A stretch of DNA of 64,000 bases, taken from XYD12-FULL-36-8 sp964391015. GTDB taxonomy: Bacteria > Bacteroidota > Ignavibacteria > Ignavibacteriales > Ignavibacteriaceae. The stretch spans positions 22,015 to 86,014 of the forward strand of contig CAYMKU010000014.1 of assembly GCA_964391015.1 (NCBI GenBank), given 5' to 3'. The position numbers were made by a program, and so were the translations under genes. This document shows positions 24,886 through 35,242 of the stretch, in pieces; the stretch's first letter is position 1; every line of letters begins with the position of its first letter. Below the pieces are notes generated by a model, which saw only the letters and a program-made list of their open reading frames with translations, was not told the origin of the DNA and made no database searches.

Positions 24886-25461
24886 ATGAAGTGTTTTTAT
24901 GCGGTACTAATACTAATGGGAATTTTTGTAATGAAAAATTCAGCTTTTGCTCAGGATATGAAGCAGGATGAAATGATGAAAGTCTGGCAGGAATATATGA
25001 CTCCAGGAGATGAACATAAAATGTTAGCAGATGCAGTGGGTGATTGGGAAGGCGATATAACGATGTGGATGGATCCGAGTCAACCACCGCAGACTTATAA
25101 GGGAACAGCAAAGTATCAAACCATATTAGGAGGCAGATATGTTGAGGGTATATACGGTGGTGAAATGATGGGGATGCCATTCGAAGGAAGAGATATAAGC
25201 GGTTATGATAAAGCAAAGAAACTATTTTTTTCTTTTTGGATAGACAATATGGGCACCGGCTCAATGTATCTAGAAGGAACGTATGACAAGGAAAACAAAA
25301 CATTAAACCTTGCCGGAGAGTCATTTGATGCGATGGGAAATAAAATGAAAGTAAGAGAGGTAATGAAGACGATTGACAAGGATCATTCCACATTTGAGAT
25401 GTATATGGACATGGGACAAGGTGAAATGAAATCCATGGAAATAAAATATACACGCAAATAA
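24886..25461 (+). CDS. Secreted DUF1579 family protein
   Basis: Protein of 191 aa with a signal peptide at residues 1-22 (hydrophobic VLILMGIFVM, cut after AFA), so periplasmic or exported. The mature part has the DUF1579 pattern: GDWEGDITMWMDP, a QTILGGRYVEGIYGG segment, and beta strands ending in a MEIKY motif. It is rich in Met (GEMMGM, MYMDMG). The family has no firm biochemical role. A perfect Shine-Dalgarno precedes it and a good terminator follows, so it is a stand-alone transcription unit. Confidence 0.85.
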   Translation: MKCFYAVLILMGIFVMKNSAFAQDMKQDEMMKVWQEYMTPGDEHKMLADAVGDWEGDITMWMDPSQPPQTYKGTAKYQTILGGRYVEGIYGGEMMGMPFEGRDISGYDKAKKLFFSFWIDNMGTGSMYLEGTYDKENKTLNLAGESFDAMGNKMKVREVMKTIDKDHSTFEMYMDMGQGEMKSMEIKYTRK

Positions 25462-25510
25462 GCTGCGAGAAAATGAGAAGCTAGACAAGGAGCTTAGAAT
25501 AAATTTTATG

Positions 25511-25547
25511 AAGCCGCAGACATGGAGTTTGCGGCTTTAATATTTTT
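25511..25547 (+). terminator. Rho-independent terminator after the DUF1579 gene
   Basis: AAGCCGCA (25511-25518) pairs perfectly with TGCGGCTT (25530-25537) and is followed by TAATATTTTT. It lies 50 nt after the stop codon. Confidence 0.75.
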
Positions 25548-25731
25548 GAAAGAGCTGGCAATAAAAGCCCTCACCTTTAATCCTCTCCCCTTCAACTGCT
25601 CCACTTAATTATACTAGAGATTTTATTCTCCAATTAATTTTATCCATTCTTGTTTGGTATTTCTTTTTCCTCAAATCATAATAAATAATTCTTTATTTTT
25701 AAATTGCTTACTTAGTATAACAAGGCAAAAA

Positions 25732-26799
25732 ATGAACAATAAAAAAAGAATACTCATTTGGATAGCTGTACTAATAATATTAATCGTTCTTATAATTCCA
25801 AAATTGAACTTGACAAGCAATGGTTCTGAAAATAATTCAACTACAAATCCACGAACGCGGCAGGTTTCGGTTGAGATATTGATTGCAAAACCAAAGCCGC
25901 TTCTGAATAAAATTTTTTCTAACGGAACATTAATTAGCAACGAAGAAGTAGAACTTCGAAGTGAGGTATCCGGCAAAGTAACAAGCATATTGTTTATCGA
26001 AGGTAAGAGAGTAAAAAAAGGTGAAGTATTGGTCAAGATTAATGACTCGGAACTTCAAGCAACCTTAAAGAAAAATAAGTCACAAGAATTTCTCGCCCGC
26101 GATAGAGAATACCGGTACAAGCAGCTTTTAGAAAAGAATCTTACAAGTCAACAGGAATACGATTTGCAGCTTAGTGAATTGAATTCTGTATTAGCTGATG
26201 TTGAATTCACAGAAGCGCAACTAAAAAAAACAGAAATCGTTGCACCTTTTGATGGAGTAGTTGGTTTAAGGTCAGTCAGCATTGGAAGCTATATCTCACC
26301 GGAAACTAAAATTGCCAGCTTGCAGAGCATCAATCCAATTAAAGTTGATTTTTCTGTACCTCAAAAATATTTCGGATTGATTAAGGAGGGGAAAGCAATA
26401 CTTGTTAGATTATCTTCTTCTCAAAATACATATTCGGGAAAAATATTTGCCGTAGAACCAAAGGTTGATCAGAACACAAGAACAATTCAAGCACGCGCTA
26501 TCATACCAAATGATAAAGGTGAATTAACTCCTGGTGCCTATGTCGAAATAGATATTATTCTCGAGAATATTGAGAATTCTATTTTAATTCCTACTGAGGC
26601 ACTTGTGCCAGATTTTGAAGGTGAAAAAGTTTTTATTTACAAAAATGGAAGAGCTGTTTCCCAAATAGTTCAAACAGGAATCCGCACGGAAAAAGAAATT
26701 CAGATTACGTCAGGAATAAGTATTGGAGATTCAATTATTGTTTCGGGAATTATTCAACTGAAACCAAATTCGCCTGTAAAGGTGAGTAAAGTTTTTTAA
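25732..26799 (+). CDS. RND efflux periplasmic adaptor (membrane fusion protein)
   Basis: I take the ATG at 25732 (355 aa, MNNKKRILIW), preceded by an AAGG; the frame also runs 26 codons upstream, but those do not look like an N-terminus of this family. A membrane anchor at 7-23 is followed by a lipoyl/HlyD domain (about 65-100, SEVSGKVTSILFIEGKRVKKGE), a helical hairpin, the second lipoyl half (VAPFDGVVGLR), a beta-barrel and a membrane-proximal domain. It links the inner-membrane pump encoded 16 nt downstream to an outer-membrane channel, which is not encoded here. Confidence 0.94.
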   Translation: MNNKKRILIWIAVLIILIVLIIPKLNLTSNGSENNSTTNPRTRQVSVEILIAKPKPLLNKIFSNGTLISNEEVELRSEVSGKVTSILFIEGKRVKKGEVLVKINDSELQATLKKNKSQEFLARDREYRYKQLLEKNLTSQQEYDLQLSELNSVLADVEFTEAQLKKTEIVAPFDGVVGLRSVSIGSYISPETKIASLQSINPIKVDFSVPQKYFGLIKEGKAILVRLSSSQNTYSGKIFAVEPKVDQNTRTIQARAIIPNDKGELTPGAYVEIDIILENIENSILIPTEALVPDFEGEKVFIYKNGRAVSQIVQTGIRTEKEIQITSGISIGDSIIVSGIIQLKPNSPVKVSKVF

Positions 26800-26815
26800 T
26801 CACTAGTAAACAAAT

Positions 26816-29800
26816 ATGAGTTTATCCTCCATCAGCATTCGCAGACCGGTTCTCGCAATTGTAATGTCAATAGTCATTGTACTGTTTGGCATAATTGGTT
26901 ATACATTTTTAGGTGTACGAGAATATCCAAGTATCGATCCGCCAATAATTACTGTTTCTACAAGTTACGTCGGCGCTAATGCTGATGTAATTGAGTCACA
27001 AATAACAGAACCGCTTGAGGAACAAATTAATGGTATCGCAGGTATTCGTTCATTAACATCAGTAAGCCGCGATGGCAGAAGTTCCATCACAGCAGAATTT
27101 GATGTTTCGGTAGATCTTGAAGCTGCGGCAAATGACGTTAGAGATCGAGTATCTATCGCACGATCAAGATTACCTCAGGATGTTGATCCTCCCACTGTTT
27201 CAAAAGCAGACGCAGATGCAGTTCCAATTGTATTCCTTAATGTCCAAAGCGATAAAAGAGATTTACTTGCTTTAACTGATATTGCTCAAAACATCTTTAA
27301 AGAGAGACTCCAGACAATTCCCGGAGTAAGCCAAATAAACATTTGGGGAGAAAGAAGATATTCGATGCGGCTATGGATGGACCCAGCTAAACTTGCTGCT
27401 TACAATGTCACTCCATTAGATGTTCGTAATGCATTGGTTAAAGAAAACATCGAACTTCCTTCCGGAAGGATTGAAGGAAATAATACAGAGCTTACAGTAA
27501 GAACCCTCGGCAGATTAGTCAGCATAGATGACTTCAACAATTTAATTATTAAAGAGTCGTTAAGCGGAATTGTTAGATTTAAAGATTTAGGAAGCGCAGA
27601 ATTATATCCCGAAAATGATCGTTCAATTCTTCGCAGGGATGGTATTCCCATGGTGGGTGTGGTTATTATTCCACAGCCAGGAGCAAATTACATTCAAATA
27701 GCCGATGAGTTTTACAAACGGGTAGATCAAATAAAAAAGGATTTACCACCCGACATTGAACTCGGAATTGGGTTCGATGTTACAAAATATATTCGCAACT
27801 CAATTTCAGAAGTGAAAGAAACTATTCTCCTCGCTTTCACACTTGTTATTTTGATTATTTTCTTTTTCTTCCGTGACTGGCGAACGACCATGATTCCTAT
27901 CATCGCAATTCCTGTTTCTCTAATCGGCGCTTTCTTTATTATGTATCTGGCTAATTTTTCAATAAATGTTCTCACATTGTTAGGTATAGTGCTTGCTATC
28001 GGAATTGTTGTTGATGATGCAATAGTTGTACTTGAAAATATTTATCGAAAGATTGAAGATGGGATGAATCCCATTGAAGCAGGCATAAAAGGAACATCAG
28101 AAATTTTCTTTGCAGTTGTTTCAACAACTATTACTCTTGCAGCAGTATTTCTCCCGATAATGTTTCTGCAGGGAATTACAGGCAGATTATTCGTCGAATT
28201 TGGTGTTGTCATTGCAGGTTCTGTAATTATTTCAGCATTTGTTGCACTCACTTTAACTCCAATGCTTAGTTCAAGAATTTTACGAACAAAGGAGAAACAC
28301 AGTTGGTTTTACTACAAAACTGAACCTTTCTTTTCATGGATGGAAAATTCATATAAGAATACTTTGAATTCTTTTATGGAGAAAAGATGGCTGGCTCCTT
28401 TGATAATGATTGCTTCAATTTTTCTGATTTACTTTGTCGGTGCTTCACTACAATCCGAACTTGCTCCTATTGAAGATCGCGGTGAGATACGGATTCAATC
28501 TACAATGCCGGAAGGAACTTCCTACGAAGCGATGGACAGATACATTACTGAGATGAGCGATGTTGTTCAAAAATCTGTTAAAGAAAAAGACGCGATCATT
28601 TCAGTCACTGCAGGCGGTGGAGGTTCTAATGCAGCCAATAGCGGATTTGTTAGATTAATTTTGAAAGATGCAAAGTATAGAAAAAGATCACAGCAAGAAA
28701 TTGCTGAACAACTTACCGGATTAACAAGAAAGTTAAATGATGCGAGATCCTTTGTAGTACAAAGTCAATCAATTTCAACAAGACGTGGTGGTTTACCGGT
28801 TCAGTATGTAATTCAAGCAGCCAACTTTGAAAAACTTAGAAGCGTAATTCCAAAGTTTTTAGAAACCGCACAAGAAGACCCAACATTTGCTAATGTTGAT
28901 GTGGATTTAAAATTCAATAAACCTGAAATAACAGTTGAAATCAATAGAACAAAGGCAAGAGAGCTTGGCGTTTCGGCTTTAGATATTGCACAGACGCTTC
29001 AATTAGCTTACAGCGGACAACGCTTCGGATTTTATGTTATGAACGGAAAATTGTACCAGGTAATTGGTCAGGTCTTCAAAGAAAATAGAAATAAACCGGT
29101 TGATTTAACTTCAATATATGTTAGAAATAAAGATGGACAATTGATTCAGTTAGATAATCTTGTGACTTTGAGTGAACGAAGCAGCCCGCCTCAACTTTTT
29201 AGATTTAATAGATACGTAAGTGCAACTTTCTCTGCAAGTCTTGCACCAGGCAAAACAATTGGAGATGGCATTGCAGCAATGGATAAAATTGCAAAAAAAG
29301 TTTTGGATGAAAGCTTTGCAACTGCACTACAGGGTGCCTCCAAAGATTTTGTCGAAAGTTCATCAAGCCTTCTATTTACATTTCTGTTAGCATTAGTGCT
29401 GATCTATTTAACACTTGCGGCACAGTTTGAAAGTTTTCGTGATCCTCTAATTATAATGTTTACTGTTCCACTTGCTATTGCTGGGGCAGTAATTTCACTT
29501 TGGTACTTTAACCAAACACTCAACATCTTTAGCCAAATTGGACAGATTATGTTGATTGGTCTCGTTACAAAGAATGGAATTTTAATTGTTGAATTTGCAA
29601 ATCAAAAAAAAGCACAAGGGTTAAATGTTGTTGAGGCAGTGAAAGAAGCTGCCCGATTGCGTCTTCGCCCAATTCTCATGACAAGCTTATCCACGACACT
29701 TGGAACTCTTCCAATTGCATTGGCTCTCGGTGCAGGATCTGAAAGCAGATCATCTATGGGAATAGCAGTGATTGGCGGTCTTATGTTCTCAACAGTACTC

Positions 29801-29908
29801 ACTTTATTCGTAATCCCAGTCATATACACTTACTTATCTGAAAAGACAAAAGAAGTAACTAATGTAACTTTGGAGAAAAACATTGTAGGCAAAGTTGCTG
29901 TTGAATAG
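26816..29908 (+). CDS. RND multidrug efflux permease (HAE1 family)
   Basis: Proton-driven inner-membrane exporter of 1030 aa, standard for AcrB/MexB-type pumps. The N-terminus SLSSISIRRPVLAIVMSIV is the first membrane span. Two large periplasmic loops and twelve spans are evident. The proton-relay acids in span 4 are present (AIGIVVDDAIVVLENIY). It follows its adaptor by 16 nt, so they form one operon. No TolC-like channel gene or local regulator is seen. The substrate cannot be inferred. Confidence 0.96.
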   Translation: MSLSSISIRRPVLAIVMSIVIVLFGIIGYTFLGVREYPSIDPPIITVSTSYVGANADVIESQITEPLEEQINGIAGIRSLTSVSRDGRSSITAEFDVSVDLEAAANDVRDRVSIARSRLPQDVDPPTVSKADADAVPIVFLNVQSDKRDLLALTDIAQNIFKERLQTIPGVSQINIWGERRYSMRLWMDPAKLAAYNVTPLDVRNALVKENIELPSGRIEGNNTELTVRTLGRLVSIDDFNNLIIKESLSGIVRFKDLGSAELYPENDRSILRRDGIPMVGVVIIPQPGANYIQIADEFYKRVDQIKKDLPPDIELGIGFDVTKYIRNSISEVKETILLAFTLVILIIFFFFRDWRTTMIPIIAIPVSLIGAFFIMYLANFSINVLTLLGIVLAIGIVVDDAIVVLENIYRKIEDGMNPIEAGIKGTSEIFFAVVSTTITLAAVFLPIMFLQGITGRLFVEFGVVIAGSVIISAFVALTLTPMLSSRILRTKEKHSWFYYKTEPFFSWMENSYKNTLNSFMEKRWLAPLIMIASIFLIYFVGASLQSELAPIEDRGEIRIQSTMPEGTSYEAMDRYITEMSDVVQKSVKEKDAIISVTAGGGGSNAANSGFVRLILKDAKYRKRSQQEIAEQLTGLTRKLNDARSFVVQSQSISTRRGGLPVQYVIQAANFEKLRSVIPKFLETAQEDPTFANVDVDLKFNKPEITVEINRTKARELGVSALDIAQTLQLAYSGQRFGFYVMNGKLYQVIGQVFKENRNKPVDLTSIYVRNKDGQLIQLDNLVTLSERSSPPQLFRFNRYVSATFSASLAPGKTIGDGIAAMDKIAKKVLDESFATALQGASKDFVESSSSLLFTFLLALVLIYLTLAAQFESFRDPLIIMFTVPLAIAGAVISLWYFNQTLNIFSQIGQIMLIGLVTKNGILIVEFANQKKAQGLNVVEAVKEAARLRLRPILMTSLSTTLGTLPIALALGAGSESRSSMGIAVIGGLMFSTVLTLFVIPVIYTYLSEKTKEVTNVTLEKNIVGKVAVE

Positions 29909-29962
29909 AAATGTTTACTTTGTAACTTGCATTATTTCTCTTATCAAGAACAAAAAGGATAT

Positions 29963-31246
29963 TTATTTCATTTTAATTGCTCTATTAGCAATATCTTTTC
30001 TGAAATAAATATTGTCGAATTGAATATTCTGAATTGCTTTATAAGTTTTCTGTTGAGCTTTTAAAATATTGTTTTCATTAAGAATTGAGGTAACTCCGAG
30101 AACACGCCCACCATTTGTTAGTAATCTATCTCCCTCACGTTTAGTACCAGAGTGAAATACAATAATTTCGGAATCATCAATTTTATCCAAACCAGAAATT
30201 TTGTACCCTGTGTTAAAGCTATCGGGATATCCTTTTGAAGCAGCAATTACACACACAGATGATCCACCATTATATTTCACAGCGTCAGCGTTTAACGAAC
30301 CAGAAGCTGCTGATAAGAGCAGCTCGAAAAAATCACCATCTAACAATGGAAGAACAGACTGCGTTTCAGGGTCACCGAATCTGCAATTAAATTCAATTAC
30401 CTTAGGCCCGTCTTTTGTAATCATTAATCCACAATAAAGGCATCCTATGAATTTATTATTATCATTTGACAGTGCTTTAAGAGTTGGTGAAATTATTTTA
30501 TCTTCTACTTCATATAAAATTTCAGGAGTTATAATCCGTGTCGGAGAGTACGCACCCATTCCACCAGTGTTTTTTCCAGTATCGTTATCCCCTATTTTTT
30601 TGTGATCTTGTGCTGAAGGAAGTGTTACAAATTTTTCACCGTCAGTTATTGCAAAAATTGAAGCTTCCTCACCAATCAAAAACTCTTCAATAACAATTTT
30701 GTCACCGGAACTTCCAAATATTTTTTCCTTAAAAATTTTATTCAAAGCATGTTCCGCTTCGACAAAAGTGTCACAGATTATAACCCCTTTGCCTGAAGCC
30801 AATCCATCTGCTTTAATTACTTTAGGATATATTGATGTTTTTAAATACTCTTTAGCCACTGAATAATCCTTCGATGAAAACTCAACATACTCTGCAGTTG
30901 GGATGTTATATTTTTTCATCAGTTTTTTTGCGTATGATTTTTCAGACTCGATCTTAGCTGCGTTCAAACTGGGTCCAAATACTATAATCGAATTGGCTCT
31001 TAGTAAATCACTAAGTCCATTTACAAGGGGTTTTTCAGGTCCAATTATTACAAGATTAATATTCTTATGAAGACAAAATTTCAAAACTGCATCGTTATCA
31101 TTAATGTTTATGTCAACATTCTCTCCCAATTGGGCAGTGCCGGGATTTCCTGGAAGGATATAAAGTTTTCCTAACTGATGACTATCAATAAGTTTGTAAG
31201 CTATAGCATGTTCGCGTCCACCAGAACCGATTAAAGCTACTCTCAA
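29963..31246 (-). CDS. purD: Phosphoribosylamine-glycine ligase
   Basis: ATP-grasp enzyme of 427 aa that joins glycine to phosphoribosylamine in purine synthesis. The N-terminal signature GSGGREHAIAYKL is at residues 7-19, and the ATP-grasp core (KADGLASGKGVIIC, then EFNCRFGDPETQ) is complete. The start overlaps the stop of the upstream glycosyltransferase gene by 4 nt, so the two are co-transcribed although their functions differ. guaB, also a purine gene, lies two genes upstream on the same strand. Confidence 0.96.
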   Translation of the reverse strand: MRVALIGSGGREHAIAYKLIDSHQLGKLYILPGNPGTAQLGENVDININDNDAVLKFCLHKNINLVIIGPEKPLVNGLSDLLRANSIIVFGPSLNAAKIESEKSYAKKLMKKYNIPTAEYVEFSSKDYSVAKEYLKTSIYPKVIKADGLASGKGVIICDTFVEAEHALNKIFKEKIFGSSGDKIVIEEFLIGEEASIFAITDGEKFVTLPSAQDHKKIGDNDTGKNTGGMGAYSPTRIITPEILYEVEDKIISPTLKALSNDNNKFIGCLYCGLMITKDGPKVIEFNCRFGDPETQSVLPLLDGDFFELLLSAASGSLNADAVKYNGGSSVCVIAASKGYPDSFNTGYKISGLDKIDDSEIIVFHSGTKREGDRLLTNGGRVLGVTSILNENNILKAQQKTYKAIQNIQFDNIYFRKDIANRAIKMK

Positions 31247-32529
31247 ACCACAACATCCTTAATCAAGAGCCGAAATTGTTTGATTAATATTTCTGTCAGA
31301 AAATCTCTTCTGTGTTTATCAATAAAGTTTTGATCCGGCGAAGGCAATTGTTTTTCCAAATAAAGTCTGTAAACTCTAAGAATTGTATCTTTTATCACTT
31401 GGACATCTTCAGGTGCAGTAAGGAACGATGCGCCATATTCAATCGCAGCTGATTTTGCTGCTCCTTCAGGTACGCAAGCAATAACCGGCTTTGCTGAACC
31501 AAAATATTCAAACATTTTCCCAGGTAAAATTGCATCAATATTTCTTTTTCGACCAATCATGAACCATAATATATCGCTTGACATTATTTTTTGAATAGCT
31601 TCATCGTGGTTCATATAACCGAAATCCTTTACAAATTCTTCCAGCTTTAATTTCTTTACAAGCTTTCTATTTTCTTTCCTCAAATGTCCGACAAAGTGCA
31701 GTTCTATTTTGGAAGCTATATCAGGTCTTTCTTTGGTTATCAATTTAAATGCTTCTAAAAAATATTTAGGTGTGTTATACTCTAAAAAAATACCCGAATA
31801 GGTTATCACCATTCTATCCGTGGTTTTGGGGATTATTTTTGCATTTGAAAAATCTTCAGAATCAAATCCATGTGGAATAATCACAACATCATCAAAAGTT
31901 AGAAATTTGTAGAAGTCTAATAATTTTTCTTTTATCTTTCTATTGGTCACAATCACCTTATCGGCGGCTTTGAGAGCAGTGTATTCCATTCTTTTATGCA
32001 GCAATGAATGAAAAGGCGTAGGATAAAAAGCAAAATAGCTTTTATACCAAAGATCACGATAATCTACAACAAGCGGAATATCAAATTTCTTTTTGAGTTT
32101 GGCTGAAATATTAAATGCTGAAAATGGTGGCCCCGACACAAAAATGACATCAAATTTTTCTCTAGCGAGAATATCAGATGCAGTATCAAATGCCTTCTTT
32201 GACCAAGAAATTTTATTATCGGGAATAAAAAAAGTTTGACTAAGCAGATTAAGCACTTTACGAATTCTCTCATCAGGCATCTTGATCGTACCGAATTTTG
32301 ATAGGACTGAATTCGGATCGAATGAACTTGTTCTGATCACATTTATATTAAGTTTGTTTAGCTCGGCCTGAAGGAATGTATCATGGGCAAAATAAGCAAT
32401 ATTACCTGTAGTAATTACTGTTGGCTGCCAACCAAATGATGACATGTACTTTACGAACTTTAGCGTTCGCTGAACCCCACTTAAACCTAATGGTGGGAAG
32501 TAATATGCAATGACTAGTACTTTGAACAT
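31243..32529 (-). CDS. GT4-like glycosyltransferase
   Basis: Protein of 428 aa with GT-B fold features: the N-terminal acceptor domain begins VLVIAYYFPPLGLSGVQRTLKFVKY and the C-terminal donor domain has VITYSGIFLEYNTP and the GKMFEYFGSAKPVIAC segment, where the E belongs to the E-x7-E region of GT4 enzymes. It probably acts at the cytoplasmic face on a lipid-linked glycan. It is 4-nt overlapped with purD and 52 nt from guaB, and is not in the large polysaccharide locus. Donor and acceptor unknown. Confidence 0.82.
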   Translation of the reverse strand: MFKVLVIAYYFPPLGLSGVQRTLKFVKYMSSFGWQPTVITTGNIAYFAHDTFLQAELNKLNINVIRTSSFDPNSVLSKFGTIKMPDERIRKVLNLLSQTFFIPDNKISWSKKAFDTASDILAREKFDVIFVSGPPFSAFNISAKLKKKFDIPLVVDYRDLWYKSYFAFYPTPFHSLLHKRMEYTALKAADKVIVTNRKIKEKLLDFYKFLTFDDVVIIPHGFDSEDFSNAKIIPKTTDRMVITYSGIFLEYNTPKYFLEAFKLITKERPDIASKIELHFVGHLRKENRKLVKKLKLEEFVKDFGYMNHDEAIQKIMSSDILWFMIGRKRNIDAILPGKMFEYFGSAKPVIACVPEGAAKSAAIEYGASFLTAPEDVQVIKDTILRVYRLYLEKQLPSPDQNFIDKHRRDFLTEILIKQFRLLIKDVVV

Positions 32530-32581
32530 TTAAGAATAATCTCTAGCAAATTTTCTTTTCTTTCAAAATCCGGTAATTTAA

Positions 32582-34048
32582 TTATGTTTTCGGCGTAAAA
32601 TAGTTAGGCGGTTCAGTTGTAATGATTACATCATGTGGATGACCTTCTTTTAATCCCGCCAAGGTGACTTTGATAAATTTAGTTTTGGTTTTTAACTGAC
32701 CAATATTTTTCGCTCCACAATATCCCATGGCAGCTCGTAGACCACCTATAAATTGATATATCGTATCCGCTAACGGACCTTTAAATGGAACTCTACCCTC
32801 GATTCCTTCCGGGACTAACTTGGTTATGTCATCTTCAGCATCTTGAAAATACCTGTCTTTACTTCCTTTTTTCATTGCGGAAATAGAGCCCATCCCACGA
32901 TATATTTTAAAGCTTCTTCCTTCAAACAAGACCTTTTCACCAGGACTTTCCTCAACACCGGCAAATAAACCACCTATCATAACAGAATCTGCTCCTGCAG
33001 CAATTGCCTTTGGAACATCACCAGTTTGCTTGATCCCGCCATCAGCTATAATTGGAATTCCTTTTCGCCTTGCTCCCCTATAAACTTCTGAGATTGCGGA
33101 GATTTGCGGGATACCCACTCCAGCAATTACTCTAGTAGTACAAATGGACCCAGGACCGATGCCAATTTTAATACCATCTATTTTACAATTTAATAAATCA
33201 AGTGATGCTTCATAACTACCTATATTTCCAACAATTATTTGCTCATATCTAAATTTATATCGAATCTCTTTAATCATTCTTAAAACTTTAACTGAATGAC
33301 CATGTGCAGTATCTATCACCACTACATCAACTCCTGCTTTAGTAAGTTCACCAAATCTATCAATACTATCAGAAGTAACTCCGATTGCTGCTCCCACTCT
33401 TAATCTCCCATGTTCATCTTTACATGCATTAGGATGACTCCTCTTTTTCTGGATATCCTTAAAAGTAATTAAACCTTTTAAGATTCCATTTGAATCAACA
33501 ACCGGCAATTTTTCAATTTTATATTGCTCCAGAATTTTTTCTGCTTTCTCTAAGTTCGTCCCTTGAGGAGCAGTTATCAAATTCTTATAAGACATCAAAT
33601 CTTTTACTTTCAGTTTTCGGTTAGGTTCAAATCTTAAATCCCGATTTGTAATAATACCAACTAGTTTATGTTTTCCATCTATTATCGGAATGCCAGAAAT
33701 ACTATACTTCCTCATTAGATTTAAAGCATCCTCAACAGTATTTTCAGGATGAAGTGTGATAGGATCTCTAATCATCCCACTCTCTGACCTTTTAACCTTA
33801 TCAACTTCATCACACTGCGCCTCAATACTCATGTTCTTATGCAAGATTCCAATTCCGCCCTCACGCGCCATTGCAATTGCCATTGCTGACTCAGTTACCG
33901 TATCCATGGCCGCAGAAATAAGTGGAATATTTAATTTTATTTCAGGAGTTAGATTAGTAGAAATATCTACCTCTCTAGGTAATACTGCTGATTTAGACGG
34001 TACTAGAAGTACATCATCAAAAGTGAGCGCTGTTTTAATTTTGTTCAT
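32582..34048 (-). CDS. guaB: Inosine-5'-monophosphate dehydrogenase
   Basis: Oxidises IMP to XMP with NAD+, the committed step of guanine nucleotide synthesis. The 488-aa protein has the TIM barrel interrupted by a CBS pair (about 93-205). The catalytic Cys is C303 in GIGPGSICTTR, and the flap region with YRGMGS and R-Y-F-Q is present. It probably shares regulation with purD downstream, though a glycosyltransferase gene lies between. Confidence 0.97.
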   Translation of the reverse strand: MNKIKTALTFDDVLLVPSKSAVLPREVDISTNLTPEIKLNIPLISAAMDTVTESAMAIAMAREGGIGILHKNMSIEAQCDEVDKVKRSESGMIRDPITLHPENTVEDALNLMRKYSISGIPIIDGKHKLVGIITNRDLRFEPNRKLKVKDLMSYKNLITAPQGTNLEKAEKILEQYKIEKLPVVDSNGILKGLITFKDIQKKRSHPNACKDEHGRLRVGAAIGVTSDSIDRFGELTKAGVDVVVIDTAHGHSVKVLRMIKEIRYKFRYEQIIVGNIGSYEASLDLLNCKIDGIKIGIGPGSICTTRVIAGVGIPQISAISEVYRGARRKGIPIIADGGIKQTGDVPKAIAAGADSVMIGGLFAGVEESPGEKVLFEGRSFKIYRGMGSISAMKKGSKDRYFQDAEDDITKLVPEGIEGRVPFKGPLADTIYQFIGGLRAAMGYCGAKNIGQLKTKTKFIKVTLAGLKEGHPHDVIITTEPPNYFTPKT

Positions 34049-34072
34049 GTAAATATTTTATATATCATTATA

Positions 34073-35242
34073 TCATTCAAATGCTGAAATACCTGTGATA
34101 TCTTCACCTATAATGAGAGTGTGCATTTCATGGGTACCTTCATATGTCCGAACCGATTCAAGATTAGCCAGATGACGCATAACAGGGTATTCATCCAAAA
34201 TGCCATTTGCCCCAAGAACTTCTCTTGCCAATTTTGCAATCTCAGATGCCTTTTCACAATTATTTCTTTTGGCCAATGACACTTGCGTATGTCTCAATTT
34301 ACGATTGTCTTTCAACCTACCTAACTGAAGATTCAACAGTTGAGCTTTAGTAATCTCGGTAAGCATATAAACCAATTTCTCTTGAGTCATCTGAAATGAA
34401 GCAATCGGTTTTCCAAATTGAATTCGTGATTTAGAATAATTCAATACAGTATCATAGCACGCAATCATTGCGCCAACTACTCCCCAAGCAATTCCATACC
34501 GTGCTTGGTTCAGACACATAAGAGCACTCTTTAGTCCTTCCGTTTTAGGAAGAACATTTTTTTCGGGAATAAAGACATTATCAAAGATAAGTTCTGACGT
34601 AATAGATGCTCGAAGTGAATGCTTTCCTTTCATTTCGGGTGCAGAAAATCCTCGCATTCCCTTTTCAACTAAGAATCCTATAATTTCACCATCTAGTTTT
34701 GTCCAAACGATAGCCACATCTGCAATAGTTCCGTTCGTAATCCACATTTTAGCCCCGCTTAGTAAATACCCATCTTGCACTTTTTGAGCTTTTGTAACCA
34801 TGCCACCGGGGTTTGAACCGAAATCAGGTTCAGTTAGTCCAAAACAGCCGATCTTTTCACCCCGTGCAAGCAGTGGCAACCATAATTCTTTTTGTTCTTC
34901 CGATCCGAAAGTAAAAATAGGATACATAACCAATGAACTTTGAACAGACACAAAACTCCTAATACTGCTATCACCCCTCTCAAGCTCCTGCATGATTAAA
35001 CCGGAAGATACATTGTTTAATTCTGCACAAGAATATTTTTGAGGAAGAGTTGCTCCTAAATACCCAAGCTCGGCCATTTTAGAAATCAAATGATGAGGGA
35101 ATTTACATTCACGATTGTATTTTTCAATAACTGGAATAATTTCGATCGACACAAAATCCCTGACTGAATCACGAATAAGTTTCTCATCTTCAGAAAGAAG
35201 AGATTCCAAATCAAAATAATCTACACCAATAAATCTTTGCAT
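34073..35242 (-). CDS. Acyl-CoA dehydrogenase, glutaryl-CoA dehydrogenase-like
   Basis: FAD-dependent enzyme of 389 aa. The catalytic base is E368 in RTYEGTHEMHTLIIGEDITG, which matches the glutaryl-CoA dehydrogenase subgroup, and the arginine in SSIRSFVSVQSSLVMYPI fits the glutarate-binding region of that group. FAD-binding segments (CFGLTEPDFGSNPGG, WITNG) are present. Glutaryl-CoA oxidation (Lys/Trp breakdown) is the likely role, but substrate assignment from sequence alone is not firm. It starts upstream of guaB with 24 nt between them. Confidence 0.88.
   Translation of the reverse strand: MQRFIGVDYFDLESLLSEDEKLIRDSVRDFVSIEIIPVIEKYNRECKFPHHLISKMAELGYLGATLPQKYSCAELNNVSSGLIMQELERGDSSIRSFVSVQSSLVMYPIFTFGSEEQKELWLPLLARGEKIGCFGLTEPDFGSNPGGMVTKAQKVQDGYLLSGAKMWITNGTIADVAIVWTKLDGEIIGFLVEKGMRGFSAPEMKGKHSLRASITSELIFDNVFIPEKNVLPKTEGLKSALMCLNQARYGIAWGVVGAMIACYDTVLNYSKSRIQFGKPIASFQMTQEKLVYMLTEITKAQLLNLQLGRLKDNRKLRHTQVSLAKRNNCEKASEIAKLAREVLGANGILDEYPVMRHLANLESVRTYEGTHEMHTLIIGEDITGISAFE

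Noticed and set aside
24884..25453. A 189-codon frame on the minus strand.
   Set aside because: It lies antisense to the DUF1579 gene, which has a signal peptide, a perfect Shine-Dalgarno and a terminator; the antisense product is rich in Cys, Pro, His and Leu and resembles nothing.
10516..25500. A complete prophage or integrative element covering the accessory region.
   Set aside because: No integrase, terminase, portal, relaxase or flanking direct repeats were found; only an excisionase-type HTH gene and a DUF6266-like gene hint at one.
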